DNA of 64,000 bases, taken from contig JAQOOI010000070.1 of the NCBI GenBank assembly GCA_028554645.1, positions 930,001 through 994,000 of the forward strand, given 5' to 3'. Shown here one piece after another: positions 1 through 9,393 of this stretch. The translations under genes were made by a program, and so were the position numbers. A model generated the notes under the pieces. The model did not search any database. It was not told where the DNA came from and saw nothing but the letters and a program-made list of their open reading frames with translations. The stretch is from Omphalotus guepiniiformis (lineage: Eukaryota; Basidiomycota; Agaricomycetes; Agaricales; Omphalotaceae). Positions within the stretch are counted from its first letter, which is position 1, and each line of letters begins with the position of its first letter.

Positions 1-995
1 CCCAACAGAAGAACATACAAGCCAAGGTGACGGAACTGGAAAAGACGAAGATGAATCTTTCAAAGTCGGATGTGAGAATTCCCTCTTTGCATAGGGGGCA
101 GCCGCTAATTACAATTTACATTACAGGGTCAGGACGTCTGCAAGAATTTGAAAGCTACAATAGATTACTATGAACATATCGCCAAGGCTGATACTGCGGA
201 GCGACGCCTAATTGTAGAGACTGCCACAAAGAAATTCAAGGCTACTCTCGCAGGAATCGAAGCTAAACTCGAAGGTCAGCACTAGACGCATTGTAGCACA
301 GAATGTTAGCTTAATCGCTCTTTTGGTGGCAGAGATTGACATTCAGATGTCAGCTCTCCAGACCGAGCTAAATACTATTTTCGATTGCCCTGAGCTTCAG
401 AATCATTGCGTGTGTGGATGAACTGCAATTGCAATTCAGCGTACTGATGCTCCTTTCCAGTATGATTTACGTGCGGTGTTGATACATACCGGTATACCAG
501 GACGAAAGCAATTCTACTCTTATTTTCAGGATCGTGACGGAATCTGGTGGAAGACAGTGGATTACGCAGTCACGGAGGTCCGTTCCAAGCACCTTGTATT
601 ATTCCAATACTAATGCATAAGTCTCACAAGGTATCAGAAGAGGTCGTATTGACGGATGCTACCGGACTTCACCTCAATGCAGGCCCGTACATGCTCATGT
701 ATAGCCGTAGTTTGACGCAAGAACAGCTGCATGCGCCGATATCGTGGTATGAGCCATACTTTGTGGGTTTTATTGTCGTTGTCGTTGTAGGTAATCCGTG
801 CGCTGACCAAAACTAATCAAACAGGAAGCTGTAAAACAAAACAACGAGAAGTTACTTGCGTCGTTTCCGACAGAGCTTCTTGCTAAATCCAATATATCCG
901 AAGAGTCTATGTCGAAGTTGAGCTCTTCTGAGGCATCTATGCGTGTAATTGAAAAGAGGGAAGATGTTTCCATGCTGGACATTATCAATCATTGA
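1..995 (+). CDS. Ubiquitin carboxyl-terminal hydrolase (USP), 3' end only
   Basis: This is a cysteine protease that removes ubiquitin from proteins; only its C-terminal part is in the window and the gene runs off the left edge. The first exons read as charged coiled-coil (KVTELEKTKMNLSKS; KATIDYYEHIAKADTAERR). The next exons carry the USP His-box region: YDLRAVLIHTGIPGRKQ, then DGIWWKTVDYAVTE spliced to VSEEVVLTDATGLHLNAGPY and MLMYSR, the usual end of the UCH fold. A short acidic tail ends MLDIINH at TGA 993-995. Introns are seen near 76-125, 278-331, 411-460, 570-630 and 788-825. The coiled coil inside the catalytic domain resembles the USP25/28-like group (inference). The catalytic Cys lies outside the window. 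Confidence 0.85.
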
Positions 996-1253
996 TTCAC
1001 TACACAACGCAATACATGTATAACCCATCAATCCTACTGTGTGTTATGTATACTTTTGAAATTGACAAAATATAAACTTGAGTGCCTTTGACGTGACTTT
1101 GGCCAGAAGAAGGCAATCAAAAAGAAGACCGGCGATGATACCTAACGCGCGACGCCGATAACCGTACCGTACGCTACGTCCAAGGCTCATATACTCTTTT
1201 TATTCTTCTTGTACAGCCTTCCTCTTTCAGGCTGTACTTCAAAAGAGCTTGAA

Positions 1254-2875
1254 ATGGTCACCGCTGATAATCTAAATCTGGATGTCCTCGAATTGATCTT
1301 TTTTTATTTGTCTGGTAATGATTTGCCGTCGGTGGCACTTGTTAGTCGTTCGTTCTTCGCTGCAGTCATCCCTAGGCTATACCATACAATCCTGTTTCGT
1401 CTCAGCCATGCCAAAAGGTATCCACGCGTGAGTCCTGCTCATAGTTTGATCTCGTGTCGAATACTCTAATTCTACATTAAAAGGTCATTTCGCCATTCGC
1501 TGCAGTCTTAGCCCACCCAGCCTTGGCCATCCACGTTCGCCGTGTCGACATCCGAATCATTCCTTCTCAAAGCCATCCCATCTTCCTATCCGAATGCACT
1601 CAAGCCCTAGATTTGTGCCGCAATCTGGTATCCTTCAAATGCCCGGTGCATCATGCGCTTCCACCATTCCTGAGCTCTTTGCAAGGAAAGGAACGTCTTC
1701 AAGAGCTTCGCATTCATGCCAATTTGACCACCCCACAAGCCGAAATGCTTACACACATTCGAAACTTGAAAACGTTATGCCTTGATTTCGGTTCTTGGAA
1801 TGTTATAGACGTGTTACCCAGATGGACTCCCAACTTTTGCAAGACCCTGACGTCTCTGTCCTTCTTTGTGGGTGACAAAGACGTCTCTTTCTCTAAGTCT
1901 CCTCACGTTGCACCTCATTTCTTTTAGATGTCAAACCAGCTCAACGAGGGTGTTTTGAGTTCTGTTCTCCAGCAATTACCAGGTCTAACGGGGCTCCATG
2001 TGATTCGTTGCCCACAAGTCGATCATGTAGCAGTATTGCGACTAGCCTCTCACACGCCTCTTCTGGAGAGCCTCTCATTAAGTACAACAGTCAGTCAATT
2101 GTTTAATTCATTCTATAAACTAAACTGACCATGAAGTCGTTACATAGGAATCCTCCCGACCCCTCTGCACCCCTCCTCCGACTTTATCACACCTGAAACA
2201 TCTTGCACTTGACACGCGTTATTGTATGATTGCGTCTCCTGCCCCAGCCGTATTGACTTCAATATTGGACTACCTGCAAACTTCCCTCGTGTCGTTTGTT
2301 ATGAGGCTGCCAGAAGTCAAAATGACTGTCGCACATGAATTCATTGAGCAACTGGTCAAGCTCCATGCAAATACGCTGCGCCATCTCGCATTCGTGGATT
2401 GCACGCTAGGCGTAGAGTCCGTAACTGCAATATGCAAATCCTGTACTCATCTCGAGCGCCTGGAGTTGCCCATTCCATTGAAGGATATGGCGAGTTCTAG
2501 TCGGCTTGAATTTGCTATTCGTATTCACGTTTTTTTAATATGACCGGGTTCGTGTTCTCGGTAGCTCGTTCTTCCGCCTTGCAGACGCTTGTGGATACAA
2601 ACATGCATTCTGTTCATGGCCCTCATCAGTCCTTGACACAGGACAACGTGCGCTATCTGATGACTCAGTGCCCTAAACTGAGAAAGGTAGTAAGCGACAG
2701 GCGGGTGTGGAAGGTATGTATTATTGACTCATTTGACGCTTTCTCGCGCTCATATAAGTTTATTGTTTCGTTTCAGGGCAAAACCGATGACCAGGGAAGA
2801 GTACAGCTGTCTTTCCAGCGTTTTTCCGGGAATCTTGCTGGTTCTTACTGGTTCATGTCTCGAACCGCTGAGTAA
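1254..2875 (+). CDS. F-box / leucine-rich-repeat-like protein
   Basis: Predicted substrate receptor of an SCF ubiquitin ligase. The N-terminus LDVLELIFFYLSGNDLPSVA followed by LVSRSFFAAVIPRLYHTI is a clear F-box. Downstream segments are LRR-like (LQELRIHANL, LKTLCLDFGSW, LPGLTGLHVIRCPQVDHV, LRHLAFVDCTLGVESVTAIC, CTHLERLELPI), as in the many lineage-expanded Agaricomycete F-box proteins. The ATG at 1254 opens the F-box directly; an in-frame start at 1209 would add 15 unlikely residues. At least five introns are needed: after RYPR at 1429, after LTSLSFF near 1870, after SLSTT near 2090, after PLKDM near 2490 and after RRVWK near 2713. The protein ends FMSRTAE. Substrate unknown. Confidence 0.8.
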
Positions 2876-3080
2876 CGAACTTGCGCTGCCCTCTATGATA
2901 ACAGTATGTCTATGTATTGTACAATTCTTGCTGCGCTAGATGTAATATGTGTATACTGAAGAACTTAATCTCCCCAAAAGACCAGAACAAAGATGAACCC
3001 ATATCTATGCTACCTGCGAATATCGTGGCTTGTCAGTAAAAATTGTCTATGGAAGAAGGGAAACAAACCATCAACATCTA

Positions 3081-3755
3081 TCAGGAGACGGTGGAGTCCA
3101 AGTCTAAACCTATAGTGCTGGCAGCCAACAACCCAGCAATACCCACAACTGCGACAGCAGTGACTCTATTGCCAGAAGACTATTGAAGCACTTTTCAGAA
3201 CCAGATCAGAGGAAGTAACAAACTCAATACCCTTCCTGAGCCGCTCCATGAATACCGGCTAATGCGAGACGGCCCCTCGAACACTTTGAATGCCGTGTCT
3301 TCTGGCAGAGATCTAGGTATTGCGGACATATGAATTTGGTGTGTCGAAAGAGATCTCCGAGGTGAGGAGGTACGATGAAGGCGGGCTGATGATGGAGCAC
3401 GAGGTTGAGCAGGTCCCTCAAACACAAGAGGTGAAGGAAGAGCAAAAGTGGTCAACATGGACCTCGACTGCTCATGATCCGTATGCGATCGCAACGGCCT
3501 AGGAGCGGAGAGAAGTATTTCGCGCCTAATGAGCTGAGCGGTCGATGCTCCTAATGTAGCTGGACTATCGAAGATATCTGCGATGGGAGCGATAGTAATT
3601 GCCTCGATATCTTCAGATTTGAACATTGTCGATGGTAGATGAGTGGTCGGTGATGTCGACGTGAAGAATCTGCTCGCAGTTCTGGACCTTGGTCGCAAAG
3701 CATTCATCGCAGGCTGTTTAGTGGCGATCGTAGAGGGTGCGCTGAGCAGATACAA
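3081..3755 (-). CDS. Hypothetical protein with C-terminal hydrophobic segment
   Basis: Not recognised. The leftward frame starts at 3755; an alternative Met at 3707 begins MNALRPRSRTASRFFTSTSP, which looks like a mitochondrial presequence (Arg/Ser/Thr rich, no acids). The middle contains two similar motifs (SPLVFEGPAQP and AFKVFEGPSRIS). A clean phase-0 intron follows SGSGR (donor GTATTGAG, acceptor ...CAATAG). The second exon reads SSGNRVTAVAVVGIAGLLAA then STIGLDLDSTVS and a stop at 3081-3083, giving one C-terminal membrane segment. A small organellar membrane protein is the simplest reading (inference). Its promoter side faces the repeat patch. Confidence 0.45.
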
Positions 3756-3786
3756 TGTGCTCCCGCTAGGTTTGTGCTGTTTAAAG

Positions 3787-4712
3787 AACAGTTGTTGATC
3801 CTGGCTTGTACGGTTCCAAGAATTTTAAACTACCATTCAGGTTTTCCTGGTTGATGGCGGCCGGTGGCTCTCAGCCCGATTGTGACACTGCGACTGGAAG
3901 GTTCATATGGCTCATGCCAAGAGCAGCTTCAGTGTATTTTGCGGAATTGGTGCGGACTTAATTGTAGGAGATATTGGTACTGCTATTCTAAGACTGTCAA
4001 AAACCCACGACAACTGCTGTTGTAAGAATTACATCTGACGCCTGTCATACAATATTATCGAGAATTGTCCGAATATGAAGTAAAATCAGTGGCGCCGAAA
4101 CCTCCAACAGCTACACCAAAAAAAATAAGTACGTAGAGGTTTGACAATGTCACTCTGGCTTGCGGGTTTAACTCATATTTGGCAAAAGCCTGGTGCGCAA
4201 GCTTGTTCTTGCACATACTACTAGTCTTAACAAGGTGATAGATCGTTTCTAGACAATACTATGAGGATATTACAACGGATAGTGAAGGAAAGCGAACCGA
4301 CCATACTGTAGCGATAGAAGTGGGTACAGGGTTTCGCAAGGGGTGCTAAAGAGAGTTGAAAAAGATTTCGCGCGTCTTCTCGTTGCCTTGATAGGGGTAT
4401 GTTATTCGAATTCGTCTGCCACCTCGAATAAGGTGGGGCTTCCGGAAGTCACCCCAGTCGTTGAAGACCAAGAGGGATACAGACACATCGTTTGGTAGCC
4501 AGGTGAGCCCCTCTTCGGAGTCTTTCGAGGTCTTCTGGAGTACTGTTGATATTAAAGTCAATCTTACAAGCACAACGTTTGAACATTTGTCCTAATTTTA
4601 CGTTCTTCAAAATTCTCCGCTTTGACCTGGCTCGGAGTGACCGGAAGTGAAGGACATCAACGGAGTTTTCCGAGTTGCCGACGCTCCATATAGAGAATTC
4701 TCACGGACACAT
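3787..4712. repeat. Repeat A, copy 1
   Basis: A roughly 0.9 kb segment that recurs in the same orientation at 5293-6118. Shared landmarks include the stretch from GGTTCCAAGAATTTTAAACT through GATGGCGGCCGGTGGCTCTCAG, the block around TGTAGGAGATATTGGTACTG, and the terminal block TCAACGGAGTTTTCCGAGTT. Copy 1 is longer in its right half (about 4360-4500 is only partly present in copy 2). It contains no convincing gene; a leftward frame at 4346-4573 has a diverged counterpart at 5792-6001 but no recognisable domain. Confidence 0.8.
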
Positions 4713-4747
4713 ATGGAAATACTGCCCCGAGAACTCGGAGCCGCCCT

Positions 4748-5294
4748 TTGACCCCTTTTCCGAGCCATCTTCTCCTTTGCTCTTCACTGTGAGTTTGCCT
4801 GCTGTAAAACACAACTCTCTCTTTGATTGATTTTTTTTCGTATACTTAACTAGCCATTATGCTTTCTCCGAACACTACCATAGTCTCTCCAAACGCGAAA
4901 TGGGATCCCAACCACGTACCAAACCAGCGCGGCGCTCCTGATCAATGTTTCGGTTTCTACATTCCTCGAGATCGATATCTCAGCCTAGGGGACGATTTAT
5001 GCGGTCCTCTTGACCCTCAAGCTTCAGAGCATGACGCGCTACGATATTATATGTCCCGTCGAGTACTGGTGGCTGCTTTGCTCAAACAAGCATGTCATGA
5101 AGTGTGGCCCATAACTCATGACCATGACTGTTTGATTGGTCGTGAGGAATTGGTGGTGATCTCGCTCAACGATAATATGTCCTGGCGCAATCGCGTTTAT
5201 AATAAGCCGATAACTCCAGATGTGATTGAGAAGATTGGAAAGATATTGAACTTGGAGGAACAGGTGCCACGGTGGTACAAGTTGGCTTTTTGAC
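4748..5294 (+). repeat. Repeat B, copy 1 (contains the 144-aa gene)
   Basis: Matches 8311-8845 from TTGACCCCTTTTCCGAGCCA, about 110 bp upstream of the ATG, exactly to the stop codon, after which the two copies diverge. A third, very degraded copy is at 28857-29284. The unit is therefore a short promoter/leader plus one coding frame. Confidence 0.85.
4859..5293 (+). CDS. Small hypothetical protein, intact member of a three-copy local family
   Basis: A 144-residue single-exon protein with no recognised domain. It opens MLSPNTTIVSPNAKWDPNHV, has a central FYIPRDRYLSLGDDLCGPLD, a charged middle (EHDALRYYMSRR), a possible His/Asp cluster (WPITHDHDCLIGREELVVIS) and a C-terminus LNLEEQVPRWYKLAF. 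There is no signal peptide or membrane segment. That it is, or was, a functional gene is supported by its conservation with the copy at 8420-8844: differences there are scattered and the reading frame is recognisable, though broken. It lies between two direct copies of repeat A. Confidence 0.6.
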   Translation: MLSPNTTIVSPNAKWDPNHVPNQRGAPDQCFGFYIPRDRYLSLGDDLCGPLDPQASEHDALRYYMSRRVLVAALLKQACHEVWPITHDHDCLIGREELVVISLNDNMSWRNRVYNKPITPDVIEKIGKILNLEEQVPRWYKLAF

Positions 5295-6118
5295 AGTTGT
5301 TAGTCTTGTATGGTTCTAAGAATTTAAAACTACCATTCAGAATTTCCTGGTTGATGGCGGCCAGTGGCTCTCAGCCTGATCATGACAAAGAAGTTGGTGA
5401 CACTGCAACTGGAAGGTTCATATGGCTCAGATAGTATGCCAAGAGCAGCTTCTTTTCTTTCTTGCGGAATTGGTGCGGACTTAATTGTAGGAGATACTGC
5501 CATGGCTGTTCTAAGACTGTCAAAAACCCACGAAAACTGTTGTTGTAAGAATTACATCTGACGCCTGTCATACAATATTATTGAGAATTGTCCGAATATG
5601 AAGCAAAACCAGTCGCGCGAAACGTCCAACAGCGAAGTACACAAAAACAAACTAAAAATAAGTACGTAGCGGTTTGACGTTGTCACTCTGGCTTGCGGGT
5701 TTAATTCATATTTGGCCAAAAATTGGTGCGCAATCTTGTTCTTGATTATCCTACTAGTCTTCACAAGGTGATAGATCGTTCCTAGACAATACTATGAGGA
5801 GATTACAACGGATGGTGAAGGAAAGCGAACCGACCAAACAGCAATAGAAGTGGGTAGGCTTCCGAAAACCACCCCAGCCGTTGAAGCTTGAAGCTTGAAG
5901 ACCAAGAGGGATACAGAGTTTGGTAGGCAGGTGAGCCCCTCTTCGGAGTTTTTCGAGCTATTCTGGAGTACTGTTGATATGAACGTCCGTTTTACAAGCA
6001 CAACGTTTGATGTCCACGTTCTTCAAAATTCTCCGCTTTGACCTGCCTTGGAGTGACTGGAAGTGAAGGGCATCAACGGAGTTTTCCGAGTTGCCGTATA
6101 GAGTTCTCACGGCCATAA
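5293..6118. repeat. Repeat A, copy 2
   Basis: Direct copy of 3787-4712, beginning right at the stop codon of the 144-aa gene (ACAGTTGTTAGTCTTGTATG versus ACAGTTGTTGATCCTGGCTT at copy 1) and ending near CGAGTTGCCGTATAGAGTTC. A small internal triplication (TTGAAGC x3, 5881-5900) and several indels distinguish it from copy 1. The remaining 235 bp up to the next gene (6119-6353) hold no feature I can name. Confidence 0.8.
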
Positions 6119-6353
6119 TTATATGTCAGTGCTCGTTACTCATTCTCCGTCAGCGAAACGTTTGTTTCGCGTGCTCACCTGCAGGACAAGAAAAAAGGGT
6201 GAGCGCAGCCTTACGGTCACGACGCAGACTCGGAGAGAGTGGAACTCAAATGTCCCCAAATTCAACATGCGGAATGCACGAGGACTCAATTGCATCACTG
6301 GTATTTACAGACCGTGCAAACCTCGATAGCGCATTCCCTTCACTCGCTTCGCC

Positions 6354-8132
6354 ATGAACTGTACTCGATCGAAAGTCTGCGATGACCGACCTTTTCTCCC
6401 TCAGCTTGGCTTTGGCCAAGATGTCGCTTTCGACAGCATCGTCCGATGCAATCGATTCCTGTTTCGCGTATACACTCCAAGGACTCTACCAGCCGTAGAA
6501 GATGATTCGGTGTTCTTCGTAGGGCCTCGTTTTAACGAGCTGTTTGCTCCTAGGACACCTATACTTCACGAAATGTATACCCCGGCTGGGGGACCACTTT
6601 GTGAAACGGCTACTTACGAAGATTGTGTCCAGCATATGTGTTGGGAAACACGATCCGCGTCTCCGTTCGTCTCAGCTTCCTTCAGCTTTACCTGGGCTAT
6701 CTGGGATGCTGTTCGCCGTTTCGAAAATGGAGTCAAACATAACGTCGAAATCGCTGTCATCGATGCTGCCTCCCTTTGCGGTAAGGCAGTAACGACTCTG
6801 CAGCTATTATGCAAAGATCCTGCTAAGGAGTACGTCACTCATTTATCGTGCGACTATTTGCTACTTACGCTACTCGGTAGAAAGCATGCCCACCATTTGC
6901 GTTGGTGTCGATTTGCGAAAGAAGCCCAGTCAGTGTTGGTACACGGATTCATTCCCCGTTCAGCAGTCCTCGCGTCAGTTCCACTGCTTTCTGTACTGGA
7001 ACAACTACCTTCCTATTTCTTGAACCCTACTCCGCCAGTAAGGCATTCATTTTCCAGCCTGCATCAGATCCTCGCTTGGGATTTCACTGCCAAAAAGTCG
7101 AGCTATCGAAAGTTTTGCCACGATATGACTGATAGATATCTGCAGTTGCCTCTTTCAACTCGGACTCGGGACGTCGCGGTTAGCTCGGTACACTTAGCTA
7201 CCACCTTCTTGCAACCATGGCTTCTAAGAATGATCGAGGACGATTTTGAATTAGCAGTTGCTCGCTCGCTTGAGCTTTCTTCATTAATCGCTCTCTGGCC
7301 TGAGCGAGACGAAGCTCGAGATTGTGCGGAAGAGATTGGCTTCATGAAGACGCTGATCAAGATGATAGTGGAGGAAGTGCGGGCTCAGAAGCATGCTTGC
7401 CAAGTGTCAAACGAAGCACCGCGCTCGCAGGCGGTAAATGACATTCTTTCTGAACAGGAACAACAGGGTTCTGTCGAGGAAATCGTGGAGTTAAGACACC
7501 CATTCTTCGCGTCGAATACCCTTCATCTCGTACCAGGACACCCAGAGAACATACTTCCTGTGTCTTCCCCGCGGTCATCCTTGAAGATTGCTATACCTGC
7601 GTCACCCATTGTCTCTTCATCCTCTAGTGCTTCCTCTGAGGTATCGCTCATAACACCAACGACTTCTGTATCGCTAGAGCCGTCGCCATCACCGCATACG
7701 TCGACCAAAGTCTCTACGAGACCTTCCCCACACAACCCACCATCTCCAGCATTCTCATCAGCTTCCCCGGATCCCTCACCGCCGCCCTCACCTATAATCC
7801 TACCCTCTGCTCATCCTTCCTCGCCTGTATCTCCACTCAAGATACACATTCCTTTGCCCACGACCAAGTCCTGCTCATCCATGACATCACTTGCATCATA
7901 TCATACGGCGCAGTCACCTCCTGCAGTTTCTTCGCCAGAGGACGAGTATGAAATTCTCTCTGGCTCGGACTTTGAGTTAGAAGAATATCCTTTGGAGGAC
8001 GATTCAGATTGCAGTGCGCACCCTTCACTCCCAGAAACTGTTTCTTGTGTCGTCACCGGGTTTTTGGTTGGGGCATTCATTACACTTTGCATACTGTCGT
8101 CACAGCGTCGGACACTCATTCATTTGACTTGA
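6354..8132 (+). CDS. DUF7587-like protein with C-terminal membrane anchor
   Basis: A 592-residue protein without introns. The N-terminal ~250 residues resemble the fungal DUF7587 family: FLFRVYTPRT (residues 35-43), then SASPFVSASFSFTWAIWDAV (101-120) and VEIAVIDAASL (131-141). The order Arg-x-Tyr then a Ser-centred strand resembles the ADP-ribosyltransferase fold (R-S-E type); that is inference and no catalytic Glu can be assigned. A mixed helical region follows (to ~380), then a long Ser/Pro-rich linker (~400-510), an acidic patch (EDEYEILSGSDFELEEYPLE) and one hydrophobic segment, CVVTGFLVGAFITLCIL (~565-581), with a short basic tail. This suggests a tail-anchored protein facing the cytosol. 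It sits between repeat A copy 2 and repeat B copy 2. Confidence 0.7.
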   Translation: MNCTRSKVCDDRPFLPQLGFGQDVAFDSIVRCNRFLFRVYTPRTLPAVEDDSVFFVGPRFNELFAPRTPILHEMYTPAGGPLCETATYEDCVQHMCWETRSASPFVSASFSFTWAIWDAVRRFENGVKHNVEIAVIDAASLCGKAVTTLQLLCKDPAKEYVTHLSCDYLLLTLLGRKHAHHLRWCRFAKEAQSVLVHGFIPRSAVLASVPLLSVLEQLPSYFLNPTPPVRHSFSSLHQILAWDFTAKKSSYRKFCHDMTDRYLQLPLSTRTRDVAVSSVHLATTFLQPWLLRMIEDDFELAVARSLELSSLIALWPERDEARDCAEEIGFMKTLIKMIVEEVRAQKHACQVSNEAPRSQAVNDILSEQEQQGSVEEIVELRHPFFASNTLHLVPGHPENILPVSSPRSSLKIAIPASPIVSSSSSASSEVSLITPTTSVSLEPSPSPHTSTKVSTRPSPHNPPSPAFSSASPDPSPPPSPIILPSAHPSSPVSPLKIHIPLPTTKSCSSMTSLASYHTAQSPPAVSSPEDEYEILSGSDFELEEYPLEDDSDCSAHPSLPETVSCVVTGFLVGAFITLCILSSQRRTLIHLT

Positions 8133-8310
8133 TCACGTAGAGTTTCAACCATTTATTTAACGATGAAGATCACAAATGAAGCTATAGCCGTAGTTCTGAG
8201 TAGAGATTTATGTATATATTCCAAATATTTATTTACATTCCGCATTGGATTGAAGCACGCTGCGCCAAGGTCACGGTTCGCCAGCCTCCGCCCTCCGCCC
8301 CTGTTTCAAT

Positions 8311-8845
8311 TTGACCCCTTTTCCGAGCCATCTTCTCCTTTGCTCTTCACTGTGAGTTTGCCTGCTGTAAAACACAACTTTCTTTGATTGATTTTTTTAG
8401 GTATACTTAACTAGCTATTATGCTTTTTCCGAACACTACCATAGTCTCTCCAAACGCGAAATGGGATCCTAACCACGTACCAAACCACCGCGGCGCTCCT
8501 GATCAATGTTTCGGTTTCTACATTCCTTGAGACCGATATCTCAGCCTAGGGGACGAGTTATGCGGTCCTTTTGACCCTCAAGCTTCAGAGAATGAACAGC
8601 TACAATTTTTCATGGACCGTCGAGAAGTGGTGGCCGCTTTGCTCGTCATGAAGTGTGGCCCATAACTTATGACCATGACTGTTTGATTGGTCGTGAGGAA
8701 TTGTTGGTTATATCACTCAACGATAACATGTCCTGGCGCAATCGTGTTTACAATAAGCCGATAACTCCAGATGTGATTGAGAAGATTGGAGAGATTTTGA
8801 ATTTGAAGGACCAGGTGCCGCGGTGGTACAAGTTGGCTTTTTGAT
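8311..8845 (+). repeat. Repeat B, copy 2
   Basis: Second copy of 4748-5294, including the same upstream leader. Similarity starts at TTGACCCCTTTTCC and ends at the TGA stop. It is separated from repeat A copy 2 by the 2.2 kb carrying the DUF7587-like gene, whereas in the first unit A and B are only 35 bp apart. Confidence 0.85.
8420..8844 (+). pseudogene. Broken copy of the 144-aa gene at 4859
   Basis: Aligned by eye to 4859-5293. Codon 37 (CGA in the intact copy) is TGA at 8528-8530. Near 8643 a 10-base stretch after GCTTTGCTC is missing, which shifts the frame. The remaining 63 codons (8653-8844) are again in frame and close to the intact copy (WPITYDHDCLIGREELLVIS ... VPRWYKLAF). Two independent lesions in an otherwise well-preserved copy point to recent loss. 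Confidence 0.85.
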
Positions 8846-9393
8846 GAGCCTTGAGTTGATGTGCGTATACTGACTATTACCTCTCAGTTGCTTCTTATTA
8901 TATCATGATATTAGCTTCACCATTGCTCTCAAGTGCACCTTATATACAAATTGTGACCTTATAACATTTTGTCTGTCCACCACAAACATGTATATGTAAC
9001 CTTCTTACTTACTGAATCATCTGCTTCAATATTTCTCTGGCAAGTTGTAAACTTACATCTGCGTCTGCAAAGCGAGAGCGAAAGGTACTTATAGCCAACA
9101 TAGAAGTCGGCCTACCATGGCATATGAACGAACTGGGAAGAACAGCTTACGCAACGAGACCATCACTGTCTTGAGTGTCGATAATCTGGCTTGATGAGAT
9201 TCCCATTGGCTACTAGCTCAATGATCAATGCCCACAGCAATATAGAAATTGCGATGAACAACGAATTGTTAGCTAGGTGCCGTCCAACACAGATTCACTT
9301 GTATGCATGTACGTTGTACACCAAGTTTCATTTGATTACCTACTTCATCTGAGCTACATTGAGATAAAAGCGGTTACTAAGTACTAGTGAATA
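8846..9393. other. Intergenic, no gene seen
   Basis: AT-rich stretch between the dead B copy and the convergent 3' end of DUS3. No frame, RNA gene or repeat is supported. Confidence 0.5.
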
